Source of the DNA: Hydractinia symbiolongicarpus
Lineage: Eukaryota > Cnidaria > Hydrozoa > Anthoathecata > Hydractiniidae
Reading direction: 5' to 3'
Length of the DNA stretch: 64,000 nucleotides
NCBI RefSeq assembly: GCF_029227915.1
Contig: NC_079876.1
Coordinates: 5,766,001 to 5,830,000, forward strand
The notes below the pieces were generated by a model that saw only the letters and a program-made list of their open reading frames with translations, did no database searches and was not told the DNA's origin. Position numbers and translations under genes: made by a program. This document shows positions 10,701 through 23,330 of this stretch, piece after piece; position 1 is the first letter of the stretch, and every line of letters starts with the position of its first letter.

Positions 10701-13700
10701 CTCTGAGCAATAAATATCATTCATAAAAACACCCTTTGCTAAGTCAGGATAAAGAAAATTAAACCAAAAATATAACACCAAGCATTATTATGTGAATAAT
10801 TACAAAAAATTCTGGAAATATTATTAATGACCATGATCAGATTTGAATAATAGGAAAAATTTTGAATATATGACATTTTCCTTTTTTATTGTAAGCGTTG
10901 GCCCTATTGTGCTTGCAGGCTAACATTCCCCCAAACTCCTTTAAGTTAGGTTAATTAGACAGAGAATGGTATACAACCAGAGGAAAACATAATAGATGAA
11001 TTATCATAATACCCAGCCTTTGTTTTTGTCCAAAGCCGCACTAAATGATAAAAACACAATGCAACAATTCACCAATGGTTGTAATTACGTCCATTGAAAA
11101 AAGTAAAATAACAATAAGTTGGTTTAAAAATACAGAAAATTACACCGAAATTAAATTTCCACAATGGAAAAGAACATTTGGTTGGGAAACTATATGGATA
11201 TGCATTTTTATTTCACTTTTTACTTAAATCTTTTATTATATCTTTTATAAGAAGTCTAGAAGTCAGTTGAACAATTCAGATATTTAAGTGACTGGAAAAA
11301 CAACAACAACAAAATTTAAATACCTTGAACGAGATGGACTGCGACTTCGTCTACTACTGCGTCTTGGTGATCTGTGAAATAATAAACAATATCCAAAATT
11401 AGATGCTTACACAACAAATGTAAAATTACATTTACCGATGTGTTGATTTTAACATTTTAGACATAAAATAAAAGTCCTTGTTCAATCAATCTGGCTTTTG
11501 GTACCTTCAATCATAAATAACAGCTAATATAAGCTGGTTTGTTGCACATGATACAACAATAAATAAGTTCTTAACAGTTACTGTCGCAGTTTCTATTAAG
11601 AGAACTATTTAGTCTAATGATTCTAATTACCACCCAAGTTTTTTATCCACAAAGGTAAATAAAAACTCATTTTCTATTAAGATTTTCACAAAAAACAATA
11701 GATTTAAAAGGTACTCGTACAACACAGGGACACGTAATAGAGGAGATATTATAATACCCTGTTTTTGTTTTGTCCAAAACTGCACTAAATGATAAGAAGA
11801 ACAAGATACAAAAACTCACCTAATAAAATGTGGTTGTGTGAAGTGTTTCAAAAAAATATAATTATTAAGTATTATTAAATTTTGTTCATTGACAACACAG
11901 AAAGTTGCATTATCTTGGCAAAAAGTTAGGGTTAAAAAAAAATCTCCCTCTCTTTAGATTTTAGTTTGTTAATATATAAACAATAGTATATACTACCTTG
12001 AATAGCTTCTTCTTCGCCGCACTGGAGATCTAAAAATTAATAAAAACAAATTTTGAATGTTCAAACAACAGCAGGAGCACAAAAACTGAATAACAACTTG
12101 AAAACTGCATTAATAGGGATTTAGAACTTTTACACTGTATAACGTGCTTTTCTATTCAAAGTCATGTATTATATTATTTTTCATTCAGGTGATCATGTCT
12201 AGAAACATGAAAATGGTCACGTTTGTTTTAATTATAGATCAAAAATAAAATATTAGCTTGGAGTATGTAAGCAAAGGTAAGTAAAAAATAATTTAAAGGC
12301 ACAACAGATCGGAACTAATTGAAAACATATATTTAAATATATATATAAACAAATAAAAAACATAGTGCCCAAGCTTCGTTAAAACACAGGGACTTAGGGC
12401 AACTTATTTTTAGGCAATTACATTCTACATTCCTGCAATCATACCATTTTATAGCTTCAAAAATTATTCGTGCTACAGGTAGAGATCTGTCACAAGAGGC
12501 AGAACATATGGCAATAAGACTGCATGGTCATATAGTCCATTTAATAAAGATCATAAAATTGTTGAAGTGGGGACTAATTTATGCAGAAATGAATTTTGGC
12601 CTAAGAATGTATCTCAATTTACTAAACTAATATACATCAATAGAAAAATGATAGACTTAATACCTAGTACGGGACCTTTTACGCTTTGGAGATCTAGACC
12701 TAAAAAATATCAAAACATTGGACACCATAAATTCTTAACAACTACAAGCGCTTAAAATAACGGACTGTTAACGCTCAATGACTGCCGAAATTTAACATTT
12801 GACTGTCAAGATACAAAAAAACGAACGGTAAAATTCACTGGCAGCTAATTGTGCCTTCCACGAGTAAAAAAAAGACGCTCCTAAAATTCACGCAACAAAA
12901 ATAACACATAGTTCAACAAGAGTGTAGCTATATGGCAAAGCGTAAAGTGTATAACCGCTAAAACTCAAAGCGAATAAACAATTAACATTTACAACAAGCT
13001 TCAAAAAACAGTTTCATATATCACTTGTGGGTAAATTAAATTGTGAAAAACGCGTCAATATTTACTTAATTAATATGCTGTTTTCCTCGCCAATGGTTAA
13101 ATTTCATATGTTTAAGTAGTTTCAAAATTTAATTAAAGATTTCCACATTGCTTCTCAGACTTTTTTTTGATTCCCAAAAATTGACTTGACCTGTCATTTT
13201 AAATTCTCAGCAGTCACGGTACTTTAAGCAATGAACTACATCATACAGTTAATTCAAAAAGTAGAGTGGAAAATAAAAAAAACTGTCATTACATTTATCC
13301 TAAAGCACTGGTATAAGAAAGAAAAGAAATTTACACAATTCCTGTTTTCACGGGGATATTTGTTTTATTCACATTTTCCAAATCTATTAAAAATTGTAGT
13401 TAAAACTGCTTGTTGATCTAATTTGTTCTATATATCTTCAAAATAAATAAATATAATCAAACAATATGAATAATGCAATAATGTGTAGAAACATTTTGAG
13501 ATTGATCCTAAATACATCTGATCCAGACAGGTCAAGTACCTTGACTTGCGACGTCTAGAACGGGACCGAGATCTGGATCGTCGGGTTTGGGATCGACTGC
13601 GTCTTCTTGTAGGCGATCTATAATTACCAGTGGAGTCGTTTGGAATCGACTTAACATCAAATAAACTAAAATTATGAAAAAACTGTCCCCAAAAATCTTA

Positions 13701-16700
13701 TTAAAAAAGAAAGAAAAAGTTGAGGAAGTGAGGTCAAGATGACAAAGTTCTTGTATCTTAAACAATATGGCAAAAATAATGAACTACAGAAATCACATTT
13801 ATATGTAAAAATGTTTTTACTTATTTTATTTTACAACAAGATTCATATACAATCAATTCTATTTTTACAGTCTCTTTTAGAATGATAGTAATAGCAATCA
13901 ATTATAAATTAATATAACACGTCATAACTTGTCTTAGTACTCATGTCAAATCTTTAGGATCGAATCTTCGTCATCAGTTCCCCATTTAAATTAACACAAA
14001 TAAGAAAAAATACATTTGGGAAAAAAGTGATAGGAAAAGATTGAAAAATAACTTTAAACTATCATACCTTGATCTTGTTTCACCTAAAAAAAGTAGTAAA
14101 TATTTCTCAGTTAAAACTTTCATTTTATCATTTATTTCGATTTTGTAAATAATAGTACGCACAATTGTTTAGGATTATAGCTGGCTAATTTTTATCATAC
14201 CTAATTGGTACTGCAACAAAATGTAAACATGGAAATTCCTGTTTTCGTATTTTTGTGATATGTTAGAAATAAAATAAAATATGTATGTTATATATTTCCA
14301 ACAAAATTACATCATCGATGGAGTGCTGTACGATTTCATGCCTGAACCTACATCTCAGTAATGGTCGATCTAACAGCAAATAATACATATTGTTGTACTC
14401 GAGTTGAGTAATTCAAAAAAAAAATGTTTTTACGGTACATATAATTAGAAAATACAAGGATTACAGATTATTTATAGCACAACTTGAGCCTTACATTCCT
14501 CATTAGGAACTAAAGTTCTTCTAAGGAAAGAAAATTATTGTTAATAAGAAACTACAAAAAACAACTTACGGTCGAAAGTGGGGCGTTTTACAACATCACG
14601 CATAGTTCTTAATGTAGATCTACCTGTTGCAATCCGTTCACTCTCGGGCTTCACAACGGGGCTCTTCGCATGAGTTACTCTAAAAATAAACCATTGCATG
14701 AATTTTTATTGCAAGAGGTTAAATTTTAGACTAGATAGATAAAGGTATAAAAACAATAATAATTATTATACTTAAGAGAACGATTTCCAAATAAAACTCC
14801 ATTATACTGCAGAGCAGTAGGTACAGATTCAACCATGGAAAATGTAATGAAGGCATATCTAAGAAGAATTAATAACAATTTTTTACACAACTGTTACAGA
14901 TTTCAATCAATACTTAAAAGCAGTTTTCTTTTCAGTCAGCCACTCAGTATAAAAGATGGGTTTTGTACCTTGAATTTTGCATAAGTTGAAGAAAAACTGG
15001 TACACAATTGGACTTAACAGAGTTCAGAATCCATACGAAATTAAAGTAGACGTAACACTAATTTCATGAAGTATATAATTTCAAACATAAGACTCAGAAA
15101 TTTGTTAAAACAGGCCCCAAAATAGGGCCATAAAATCTTAAACACTAATCAAAATCGAACAAAATTTTCTGAAAATTCTTAAAACCATAATGTCTTTAAC
15201 ATAAGTAAAATTTTGGGAAAACTTGTTTATCTCACTTATTTAAGTATTCCTGATTTCTACAGAAAATGACTTCCTAAACAATTTGTTTGTCAGAAAATTA
15301 ATATGCATTAAACAAATTTTTGGTTGACAGAAAGGCCAAAACAACATACAGTACTATCATAAGGTTTGTTAACATTGTGTTCGTTCGTGTGTCCCACGAT
15401 CATTTTCGCGAGATCCATGATTTCTTGTTATTGTATAGCAATTATAATTTAATTGTTTCTTTCAAAAAAATATGTTATGAAAGTTAATTTGTTTATTTCA
15501 GCTTTTATCCCGTTCAACGAAGCATGTTGTTTGCTCTTGCTTGATATATTTCTACTATCCCGTTTTTATGATTGTTACACAATCTATGGCGATCTTCTCT
15601 CTTTCTGCGATCCCGTTTTTACTGCTTCTAAACGATGTGCAACGATCTTTTCGCTTTCTACAATGCTGTTTCCATGATATTTAAACGTTCTACAGTGACC
15701 TTTTTGCTTTGTGCTTTTTCATGAATTTTAAACAATCTACAGCAATATTTTTGCTTTCTACAATGCCGTTTTCCTGAAATTTAAATGATCTATAGCGATC
15801 TTTTACCATGCCGTTTTCACGATTTTTAAATGACCTGAGGCGATAGTCTGGCTTTTTACGATCTAAACGATCTACAACGATCTTTTCGCTTTCTACAATC
15901 CCGTTTTCATGATTTTTAAACAACTTTTTGTCGTCGCTCAATTGACGAAGGATCAAAATCTAATATAACTACATCTACCAACAAATAAAAAAAATGTTAA
16001 ACATTTTTATCGCTGCTGGTTTTAAATTTAATTTAATTGTTAAGTAATTTATTCTTTGTTGTTGTAACAATACAATAAATCTATTGTGGACGCCACAATG
16101 TAAAGTTTAATCTTTAATCGTGTAAGCCACGATGTAACGTTCGTGGAGTCCATGATTAGTAAAAAAATATGCACCGTGGACTTTCGTGGTTCGTGTGCAG
16201 CGCGGTAAAAATACGAACCATGATGTTAACAAACTTTTTTACCGTACTGTAAGTTTTATGAAAAATTTAACTTCGAATCAACTTACTTTTGTTCTTCAGA
16301 TTTACAAAGTCGCATATATTTAACTTCACCAACTCCAGAAAAAAAAGCCATTAACTGTTCAGAGGTGATCTAGAAAAAGAGATCAACAAGTGAACAAAAA
16401 TAACATTCGCTTTATACCACAAATAAGGAATTTCCAGCGAAAACCAAATAGTTGATAATGAATCAAAGTTAGGAAAAGCGCTAAAAATCTTTCTTTACAA
16501 AGCCAATCAAAAGTGCTGCATGTATCAGCAAACATATATGAAATTAAAGCAACATTGCAGACATACCGAGTTGTGAATGTTTTCTACAAATATTGTCTTG
16601 TCTCCATCGGATCTGTGGTGTATGTTATCACCGGTGGTGGAGGCAAACCTGGTATATTTGTGGGTACCTAAATTATCCCAAAAAAAAACATTTGGGTTAA

Positions 16701-17893
16701 CAAAACTGCAATATTAAGAATCAATACAAAATTTGTAAAAATCGAAGCATCTACAGCAGGCTTTTTAAAGACAAGTATACAATAGCATGCCCACACACCT
16801 ACCCACAGACATATAAGTCAAGTAAGATGTGCTATCAATACCACATGTGCCAATTTAGTACCTAACCTATTTGATGCACATATGCCAAAATCTTCAAGAA
16901 GTCTGCCATTGTCTGTTTTGTTAAAGTTGTAAATAAATACCCTGTTTTTATCATAAAAAAAACATAAAAATGGTATTACATCTTCAACAGGGAAGGCTTG
17001 TGATAAGTACCCATTTGCTGTCATTTGGGCATATGCGTTTGTTGTGTTGAGTAAATGCTGACATTCTACCTCCTCTGGAATTTCCTCTAAAAAAACAAAA
17101 ATTATTCATAAAACTAGCAGTGGTTAAATATAAGGCAGGGGGGGGGGGGGGGGGGTTATGGTGGGGAAGGTGGGATATCAATAAATTTAAATATTTTTTC
17201 AATACGTTTGATTTTAAACAAGTTAGACGTATTGATAGTTTTGAAACCAATTGTTTGTTTGACTTAGACTTTATATGATTCCCTCTGTTTTTGCTTTGTA
17301 CGATTATATTTTGATGGTGTTAAAATGAGCTACGTTGATGATTTAACTTCCCAGGATCCTGTTTTGATATTTTTTTTAAACAAAGTTACTGTGATGTTTT
17401 TGCTTCCTATATGATGTGGTTTTGTTAGCTTTGTGATAAAGAATAAATATATTGAATATATCAATTATCAAATAATAATTAGTTTCTTCAAAAATTGTGT
17501 AATATACATGTGTTACACTAAAAGCGATTTGGAAAGGATTACGAAATGATTTTTAATTCAACGAAGCGATTTAAAACTTTTTGAAACTAATTGGAACAAA
17601 TTTGAAACATTTTTTTTTTGTAAAAATTATTTTCCAATTTAATTTTTAAATCGTATAGAGATCATTTCAAATAAAATATTATACATATTGAAATGATCAG
17701 TTTAAAAATGATAGGGCAGACGATCCCTAACAATCTGAATATTATGTATAAAATATCTTTACCTTGATTTAAAGGCACGACAATAAGTGCCTTGTCAATG
17801 AAAACTGTGTTTGTCAAATGTTGAGCCACGCCACACTGTTCAGAGTGTTCATACTTAACATAACATAATTTAACGGCTACTGGTAGAGTGTCA
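7336..17893 (-). CDS. SREK1: SREK1 splicing regulator (SR-related), 5' exon(s) missing
   Basis: SREK1 is a nuclear SR-related protein that modulates splice-site choice with other SR proteins. Exons on the minus strand, 5' to 3': 17893-17763, 17086-16980, 16912-16867 (weak), 16667-16567, 16369-16287, 14858-14772, 14679-14570, 14083-14068, 13617-13540, 12699-12664, 12029-11997, 11371-11324, 10491-10444, 9769-9734, 9457-9392, 9210-9124, then 7381-7336. All joins are GT-AG and phase-consistent. The first exon carries GVAQHLTNTVFIDKALIVVP, the end of the family's RRM1. Exons 16667-14570 form RRM2 (KTIFVENI, then YAFITF), and the rest is an RS domain. The first exon, with the RRM1 start, was not located; the 46-nt exon was chosen because it alone restores phase. 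The terminal exon is a choice between 7381-7336 (K/E/R-rich, as the family ends) and 8864-8819. Confidence 0.9.
7750..8818. other. no gene recognised (SREK1 3' region or last intron)
   Basis: AT-rich sequence. AATAAA motifs on the minus strand (near 8690 and 8580) could serve as poly(A) signals if SREK1 ends at 8819; otherwise it is intron. Confidence 0.35.
8819..8864 (-). CDS. SREK1: alternative candidate SREK1 terminal exon
   Basis: A strong pyrimidine-rich acceptor (TCTTTATCTATTTTTAG) is followed by 14 codons and TAA, in the phase left by exon 9210-9124. An AATAAA lies about 140 bp downstream on the minus strand (near 8690). The peptide FVNSEMAKLYKLYN has no family-like composition, so it competes with 7336-7381. 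Confidence 0.35.
9124..14083 (-). CDS. SREK1: SREK1 RS-domain microexon cassette
   Basis: Nine small exons of 16, 78, 36, 33, 48, 48, 36, 66 and 87 nt encode Arg-Ser-rich peptides such as RSPTRRRSRS and RSPRRSSRRSRS. After the 16-nt exon every one is a multiple of three, and all share one phase (the codon split after AG). Any of the eight could therefore be skipped without a frameshift. Exons 10491-10444 and 11371-11324 are near-copies. RS domains bind other splicing factors and are phosphorylated on serine. Confidence 0.88.
14570..16667 (-). CDS. SREK1: SREK1 exons: RRM2
   Basis: Exon 16667-16567 ends with the RNP2 strand KTIFVENI. Exon 16369-16287 gives ITSEQLMAFFSGVGEVKYMR (helix 1 and strand 2). 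Exon 14858-14772 gives the RNP1 strand YAFITF and GVLFGNRSLK. Exon 14679-14570 begins with VTHAKSPVVKPE and enters the RS region. Order, spacing and residue pattern match the second RRM of SREK1. Confidence 0.9.
15500..15945. repeat. degenerate tandem repeat inside a SREK1 intron
   Basis: Variants of TCTACAATCCCGTTTTCATG, TTTTTAAACGATCTACA and CGATCTTTTCGCTTTC recur about every 65-75 bp over some 440 bp. The open frame across it on the minus strand is a by-product of the repeat. Confidence 0.6.
16980..17893 (-). CDS. SREK1: SREK1 exons: RRM1 C-terminal half and linker
   Basis: Exon 17893-17763 (131 nt) opens one base into a codon and encodes the RNP1-like CYVKY strand and the last RRM1 strand (ALIVVPLNQ). 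Exon 17086-16980 (107 nt) continues with EIPEE, matching the acidic stretch that follows RRM1 in this family, and reaches YLSQAFPVED before a GT donor. The intron between them contains an 18-base G run. The RRM1 start is expected further upstream, beyond the LINE and MITE insertions, but I could not identify it. Confidence 0.85.
17138..17155. repeat. poly-G run in a SREK1 intron
   Basis: About 18 consecutive G on the + strand, so the SREK1 pre-mRNA would carry poly-C and the non-template strand could form a quadruplex. Confidence 0.9.
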
Positions 17894-18902
17894 CTAAAAT
17901 TCACAAAATGATTTGTGTAAAGGAAAATAAACCAGGCAATACAATTCCATATTTATAATTCATTAGTTGTATCTACGCCTTATTTAAATGCAATAAAATA
18001 ATAGTTTTTAGAATTAATATAATGGAAAAAACTTTTATATAACATATACACCATTATGCTCAAAATGACAACAATGCAGGGAATTCCATGAAGAAAGCAC
18101 CTACATATTAGAGAATTTGTGTGTGCGATTTTTTTGGACTTTTTAGAGCCCCTGGGTGGTGTAAGTGCAAAACATATTTCTTCTTAGGAAGTAACCTATA
18201 GCAAATATATACTGCAGGATTACATTGAAAGACTAAACGAAGAGAGAGGCTGCGTCAGATCATTTATTTTTTAAAAGGTTTTTGCACTGAAAGACTTATA
18301 CTGAAAGACTATCCTTTTTTTAAAAAAAAAATGAGAATGAGTTTAAGATTTATTTTAGCAGCATGTGTTTACATTGTATGTATTAAAAATAAAACAGGTC
18401 CCTCAAGAGCTTGTGGCAAAAATTAAATCGCAAATGAGCCATGCCAAAACATTCTTTACATACAATTATTAACACTTCTCTTTCAAGAAAGGAAAAAAAA
18501 ATTAAAAATTTTTAGCAAACATTTTTTATACATTTAAGAATATGAAAATAATATAAAAACTAAATTAATACATGAAAACAAAAATAATATTAAAATTTTA
18601 CTCAAGAATAATATTGGAAAACACAAACCAAGCTTTAATGAATAATGCTCAATGTTTTAATCCTTCATTAAGAAGAAAATATAAACATAAATGTTCTAAA
18701 ATATAGCTTTGCAGGTAAATTGTGCAATTTTTCAAGAACAATTGGTAATTTTTACATGTGCGATAGTCAAAACACCCAAATAGCATTTGAGAATGTGTGA
18801 GCATAAGTGCGTGCAATCATACACGTCTTATGGAAATCTCTGCAATATTTAGTAAATTAAATTTTAAAAATTTAAAAAGAATTGAAAGACGTTTCTTTTA
18901 CC
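17894..18902. other. no gene recognised (probable SREK1 first-intron sequence)
   Basis: AT-rich. I searched the minus strand for the missing RRM1 RNP2 strand and found no convincing match. The LINE begins directly beyond. Confidence 0.35.
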
Positions 18903-21236
18903 CTATTTTATCTGGAGGGGGGACAAGTGCACTGACTGTTTGAGACTATTTTCACGAAATCTAGTCGGAAAATAGTGATTTATTAGCTCAAAACTATTGT
19001 GGAATGTTTGTGGTGCTAACTTATTTTTAACTTTAAACATGAAGATTAAGTGTTGATAGATAGTTATTTGATAAACATTAAGCGCCTTTAAATCTTTCAT
19101 AAAATGCCTTGAGTGAGTGCCATGATCCTGGTGGTAAATTATCCTAGTTGCTTGTTTTTGTTTGCTCAGAATTGGTTTTAATTTGGTCCTGTGTGTACTT
19201 GCCCATGCAATGTTTGCATAGTTTATGTACGAGTGAATTAGTGAGAAGTATATGTTTTTTAAACACATCTGGTTCAAAATAGATTTAGCTCTACAAAGAA
19301 TACCAATATTTTTCGAGATTTTGTTTTCTACCAATTCAATATGTTTATTTCAAGTAATATTTTGATCTAGGATTACTCTAAGGAACTTACTTTCTGTTTC
19401 CCTTTCAATTTCTATATTGTTTATTGCTAATTTTGGTAGTTTTAAAGGATTGTGATCTCTTCTACTAAATTTGTGAAAAAAAGTATATTTCGTTTTTTTT
19501 ATATTTAAAGACAATTTGTTTGCACGGAACCACTCATTTATATCGATAAGTTCCGTATTTACAGAATCGAACAAATCCTTTATGTTGCTATGAGAGTAAA
19601 ATAAATTCGTGTCATCTGCAAACATTATTGGATCGAGCAATTTTGTAGCTCGTTTCAAATCGTTTACGTATATTAAAAATAAAAGTGGGCCTAATATCGA
19701 GCCTTGAGGTACTCCACAAAGTATGTGTTCATTGTCAGTTTTACCTTTTTCATAGCTTATAAACTGTTCTCTTTGAGAGAGATAACTACGAAACCAATTG
19801 AGTGATATGTTTCTGATACCACAAGATTCGAGTTTTTTTATTAGAATTTCGTGATCTACGGTGTCAAAGGCTTTTGATAAATCTATGAATACACCTATTG
19901 TATATTTATTTTCATTAAATGACCGGAGTATTTGGTCAACAATTGCATGTTCAGTAGCATGTGCATGTTAAAATCCAAACTGTTTTTCATATAGAATGTT
20001 ATGCTCTAAAAGAAATTTATATAATCTATTGTACATGATACGTTCAAGTACGGATATTGGTCTAAAGTTTGTTGGTAACGAGTCGTCTCCAGTTTTAAAA
20101 ATTGGAGATACTCGTGCTATTTTTAGTTGCTCGGGAAAAATACCTTCTCTTAGAGATATCGAAAAAATGTGTTTTAGTGGTTCAAATAGTTGATCTTGAC
20201 AGTTCTTAACTACATTCGAACTGATATCGTCATATCCTGGACTTTTGTTAATTTTAAGAGAGAGGAAAGCATCAGTTATTTCTTTATCAGTCAATGTTTC
20301 TTGCTTCATGTTTTCTTGATTTCTGTTTATATACGCGTCAAATTTTCGCTGAGTGTTAGGAATTGCTGATGCAAGTTTAGGTCCGACATTAACGAAGAAT
20401 TTATTGAAAATTTCAGCTATTGTTTTAGCGTCTGTTATTTCTTCACCATTTGAAATCAGTCTCTTTGGGAATGAACTTACTGTCTTTTTTTTCCCAATAA
20501 CTTATTTAATAATTTGCCATGTTTTTTCAATGTCAAACTGATACTGTTTTAGTCGATTTGCATAGTGTTGTTTTTGTGATTTTAGTTTAATAGATTCAAA
20601 TTAGGTTTTATATGCTTTATAATTATCCTCGTTCAACATAGTTCTCTTTTTAAGGAATTTATCGTATAATTTCTGTTTCCGCTTTGACGACTTTATGAGC
20701 CCTCTTGTCATCCACGGACTTAGTAAAGATTTAGATTTTGCTTTTATTTCTTTTATTGGAAATGTTTTATCATATATTGAGAGAAATAATTTAAGAAATT
20801 CGTTGTAGGCTATGTTTGCATCACTTATGTTTTTGATATAGGACCAATCTACGTTACTTAATTTTTCTTTGAAAATTGCAATTGTTTTGTCATTTATATT
20901 TCTTTTATATATTATTTGCGAGTCTGATTTACGGTTCACTTGCTGAGATCGCGTGATCACAAAAATTGGAAAATGGTCCGAGATATCAGTCTTTATGATA
21001 CCTGCACTTGTTTTATCATCTAGATTTATATTAGACAACACGTGGTCAATTAAAGTGGCACTCCTTCTTGTTACTCTAGTTGGCTTGTTAACCAGAGGAA
21101 AAAAACTTCTTTCGAAAATAAAATGTATAAATTTTTTAACTTTTGCATTTGTTTCGTGATCTAAGAAGTTTAGGTTCAAGTCACCTACAATATAGGTTGG
21201 TTTATTATTCAGATTTAGCGAGGCGTTGCGTCTCAA
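18903..21236 (-). mobile_element. non-LTR retrotransposon (CR1/L2/Jockey-like), 5'-truncated and inactivated
   Basis: The minus strand carries an apurinic-type endonuclease end (GDLNLNF, TLIDHVLSN, DISDHFPIF at about 20950-21200). The reverse transcriptase follows: SPGYDDIS and FRPISV at 20060-20260, SKAFDTVDH, GVPQGSILGP at about 19700, and the catalytic FADD at about 19615. A C-terminal tail runs to about 18903. The frame is interrupted by nonsense codons near 20600, 20500, 19970 (Q to TAA in QFGF-HAHATEHA) and 19350 (probable W to TGA). The N-terminal endonuclease part is missing, consistent with 5' truncation near 21237. Otherwise the frame is well kept, so the copy is fairly young. Confidence 0.9.
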
Positions 21237-21450
21237 AAATCAATACGACATTTTTGTCTAATGGGAACGGTTACTTGTAATTCGTTTTATGTTTTATACC
21301 GTGCGTGCGTGGTGAAACAACTTCCATTAGACGTTTTCTACCTAGTATGCGCACAATGATGAATTTTTCTATTATTAGCTTTATTATTCGTTATGTCGAA
21401 ACATGTCGAAACGTTTATTTTACCTGTTTCCATTAAAAAATATTGTCTTA

Positions 21451-22107
21451 GGGCCTGATTATAAGATGCGAGTTGGCTCGGTGTTGGCCCGGTTGGCGGG
21501 TCAACCCGTTTAAAAAAATTACATATTATATGGGAAACGCCAAGCCTGGTGCCGGGTTGAAAAAGTGCGCATATTTTTTTAAAAATGGCGGATGCAAGAT
21601 GTGAACAAACAAGCGAAATTAAATCAAAATTATCATTAAGTATTTTGGTCGCCAATAGTTTGTTATTCCAAATCCAAGGTGGTCTGTATTTGTCATTGCT
21701 TCGAAGATATCGCCTAATACGGAACAAATTGACATATTTTTTACAAAACGAAGGAAACTCTTAAAACGTTTGAAACACCAACAGGGAAATCCACGTAATA
21801 TGCTCCACAAGTTCTAAAGTCCATTTAAACTTCTTGTCTGCTGCTTTGCTTGCCATTATTGTTTTTCCTCTGTTTTGGATCACAATACGCATGCTCTTCT
21901 TTTTCAACCCAGCCCTGGCTTGGCAAAGTGATATTATATGAGCCGATTCAACCCACCTAACCAACCTGTCCTAAGTGGGTTGACTCACCTCATATAATGT
22001 CAAATATTTTTTTTAGTGATCTGCCATTATGCCGAGCTGTTTAATTTTATCATGCGGAGTATGTGGCGAGCCAACACCGAGCCAACTCGCCTCATATAAT
22101 CAGGCTC
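21451..22107. mobile_element. Harbinger-type MITE, 657 bp
   Basis: The left terminus GGGCCTGATTATAAGATGCG and the inverse of the right terminus (GAGCCTGATTATATGAGGCG) pair as imperfect TIRs. They continue through GAGTTGGCTCGGTGTTGG. Both ends are flanked by TTA (21448-21450 and 22108-22110), the 3-bp duplication typical of PIF/Harbinger. It has no transposase. The short ORFs across it are incidental. Confidence 0.8.
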
Positions 22108-22110
22108 TTA

Positions 22111-22554
22111 TAAGCTTTCCGATAAATGTTATGTCACTTTCACGATCGGCATGGAGTGATAGCTATTCGATGGCCAATCTATGCCGAAACAAAACATTGC
22201 AAATGGAAACAAAACCCCTATCCGATATGCTTTTTAAGACGCGGCGATAGCAAATCGTCTAATGGAAACAAGTCTTAACAAGAAGCCCTGGGGGCTCTAA
22301 GAATTTCCGCGCGCTACCAAAATATTTGATGAAAACCTGCTAATTCGTTGTGTTATTGCGCCAAACATTCAAAGGGGTTTGGTGCATGAACCTCTGAAGA
22401 TAAAGCACACCAGTGACATTATATCTTACAACAAACGCAAACAAATCGAAACGTGTCATAATAAACTCACATTTTAAAAGAAATTGCTAACAAAAAATAC
22501 AGCCTATCATTCATGGTTAAAAGTCTTGCGATTGAAACGTTTATGGTCTTAAAC
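22111..22554. other. no gene recognised; possible outer element end
   Basis: CGTCTAATGGAA at about 22258 is the inverse of TTCCATTAGACG at about 21322. The Harbinger MITE may therefore sit inside another short element (about 21322-22270); flanking duplications were not clear. Confidence 0.35.
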
Positions 22555-23330
22555 GGCATTAGTTGACAAAAAATCAAAATTTTGATGTGACCATCATTTT
22601 CAGCATACTTTTTTTATTAACTGTGTCAATTTTTGTCGAAAATAAAGCAGTTTTAATTTTTGGATAAATTTTGACCTGAAATGACATTTAGGTGACAAAA
22701 AATCAAAATTTTGTACCATCATCATTTTTAGCATACTTTTTTTGTTAACTGTGCCAGATTTAGCCGAAAATGAAGTGGTTTCAATTTTTGGACCATTTTT
22801 GGCCTAAAATGACATTTAAGGTGGCAAAAAACAAAAAAATTGATGTCACCATCATGTTCACCATACTTTTTTGTTAACTGTGCCAAAATTTGTCAAAAAT
22901 AAAGTAGTTTTAATTTTTGGACCAATTTTAGCCTAAAATGACATTTAGGTAACAAGAAATCAAAATTTTGATGTCACCATCATGTTCAGCATACTTTATT
23001 TGTTTACTGTGCCAAATTTTGTTAAAAATAAAGTAGTTTTAATTTTTGGACCAATTTTGGCCTGAAATGACATGTAGGTAAAAAGAAATCAAAATTTTGA
23101 TGTCACCATCATGTTCAGCATACTTTATTTGTTAACTGTTCCAAATTTTGTTGAAAATAAAGTAGTTCTAATTTTTGGACCAATTTTGGTCTAAAATGAT
23201 ATTTAGGTGACAAAAATCAAAATTATTATGTCACCATTATGTTCAGCATACTTTTTTTGTTAACTGTGCCTAATTTTGTCGAAAACAAATACCAATTTTG
23301 GCCTGAAGCGTCAATACTAGACTTCCCAGT
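22555..23330. repeat. satellite-like array, period about 128-130 bp, six copies
   Basis: The signature AGCATACTTT (one copy ACCATACTTT) recurs at about 22602, 22730, 22860, 22989, 23117 and 23245. Each is preceded by TCAAAATTTTGATGTCACCATCAT-like sequence and followed by TTAATTTTTGGACCAATTTTGGCC-like sequence. Units are about 85-90% similar by eye. No coding potential. Confidence 0.85.

Noticed and set aside
16818-17024. Continuous SREK1 exon through 16818-17086
   Set aside because: Reading through gives a hydrophobic stretch and the wrong phase for exon 16667-16567; a donor at 16979 plus a 46-nt exon fits better.
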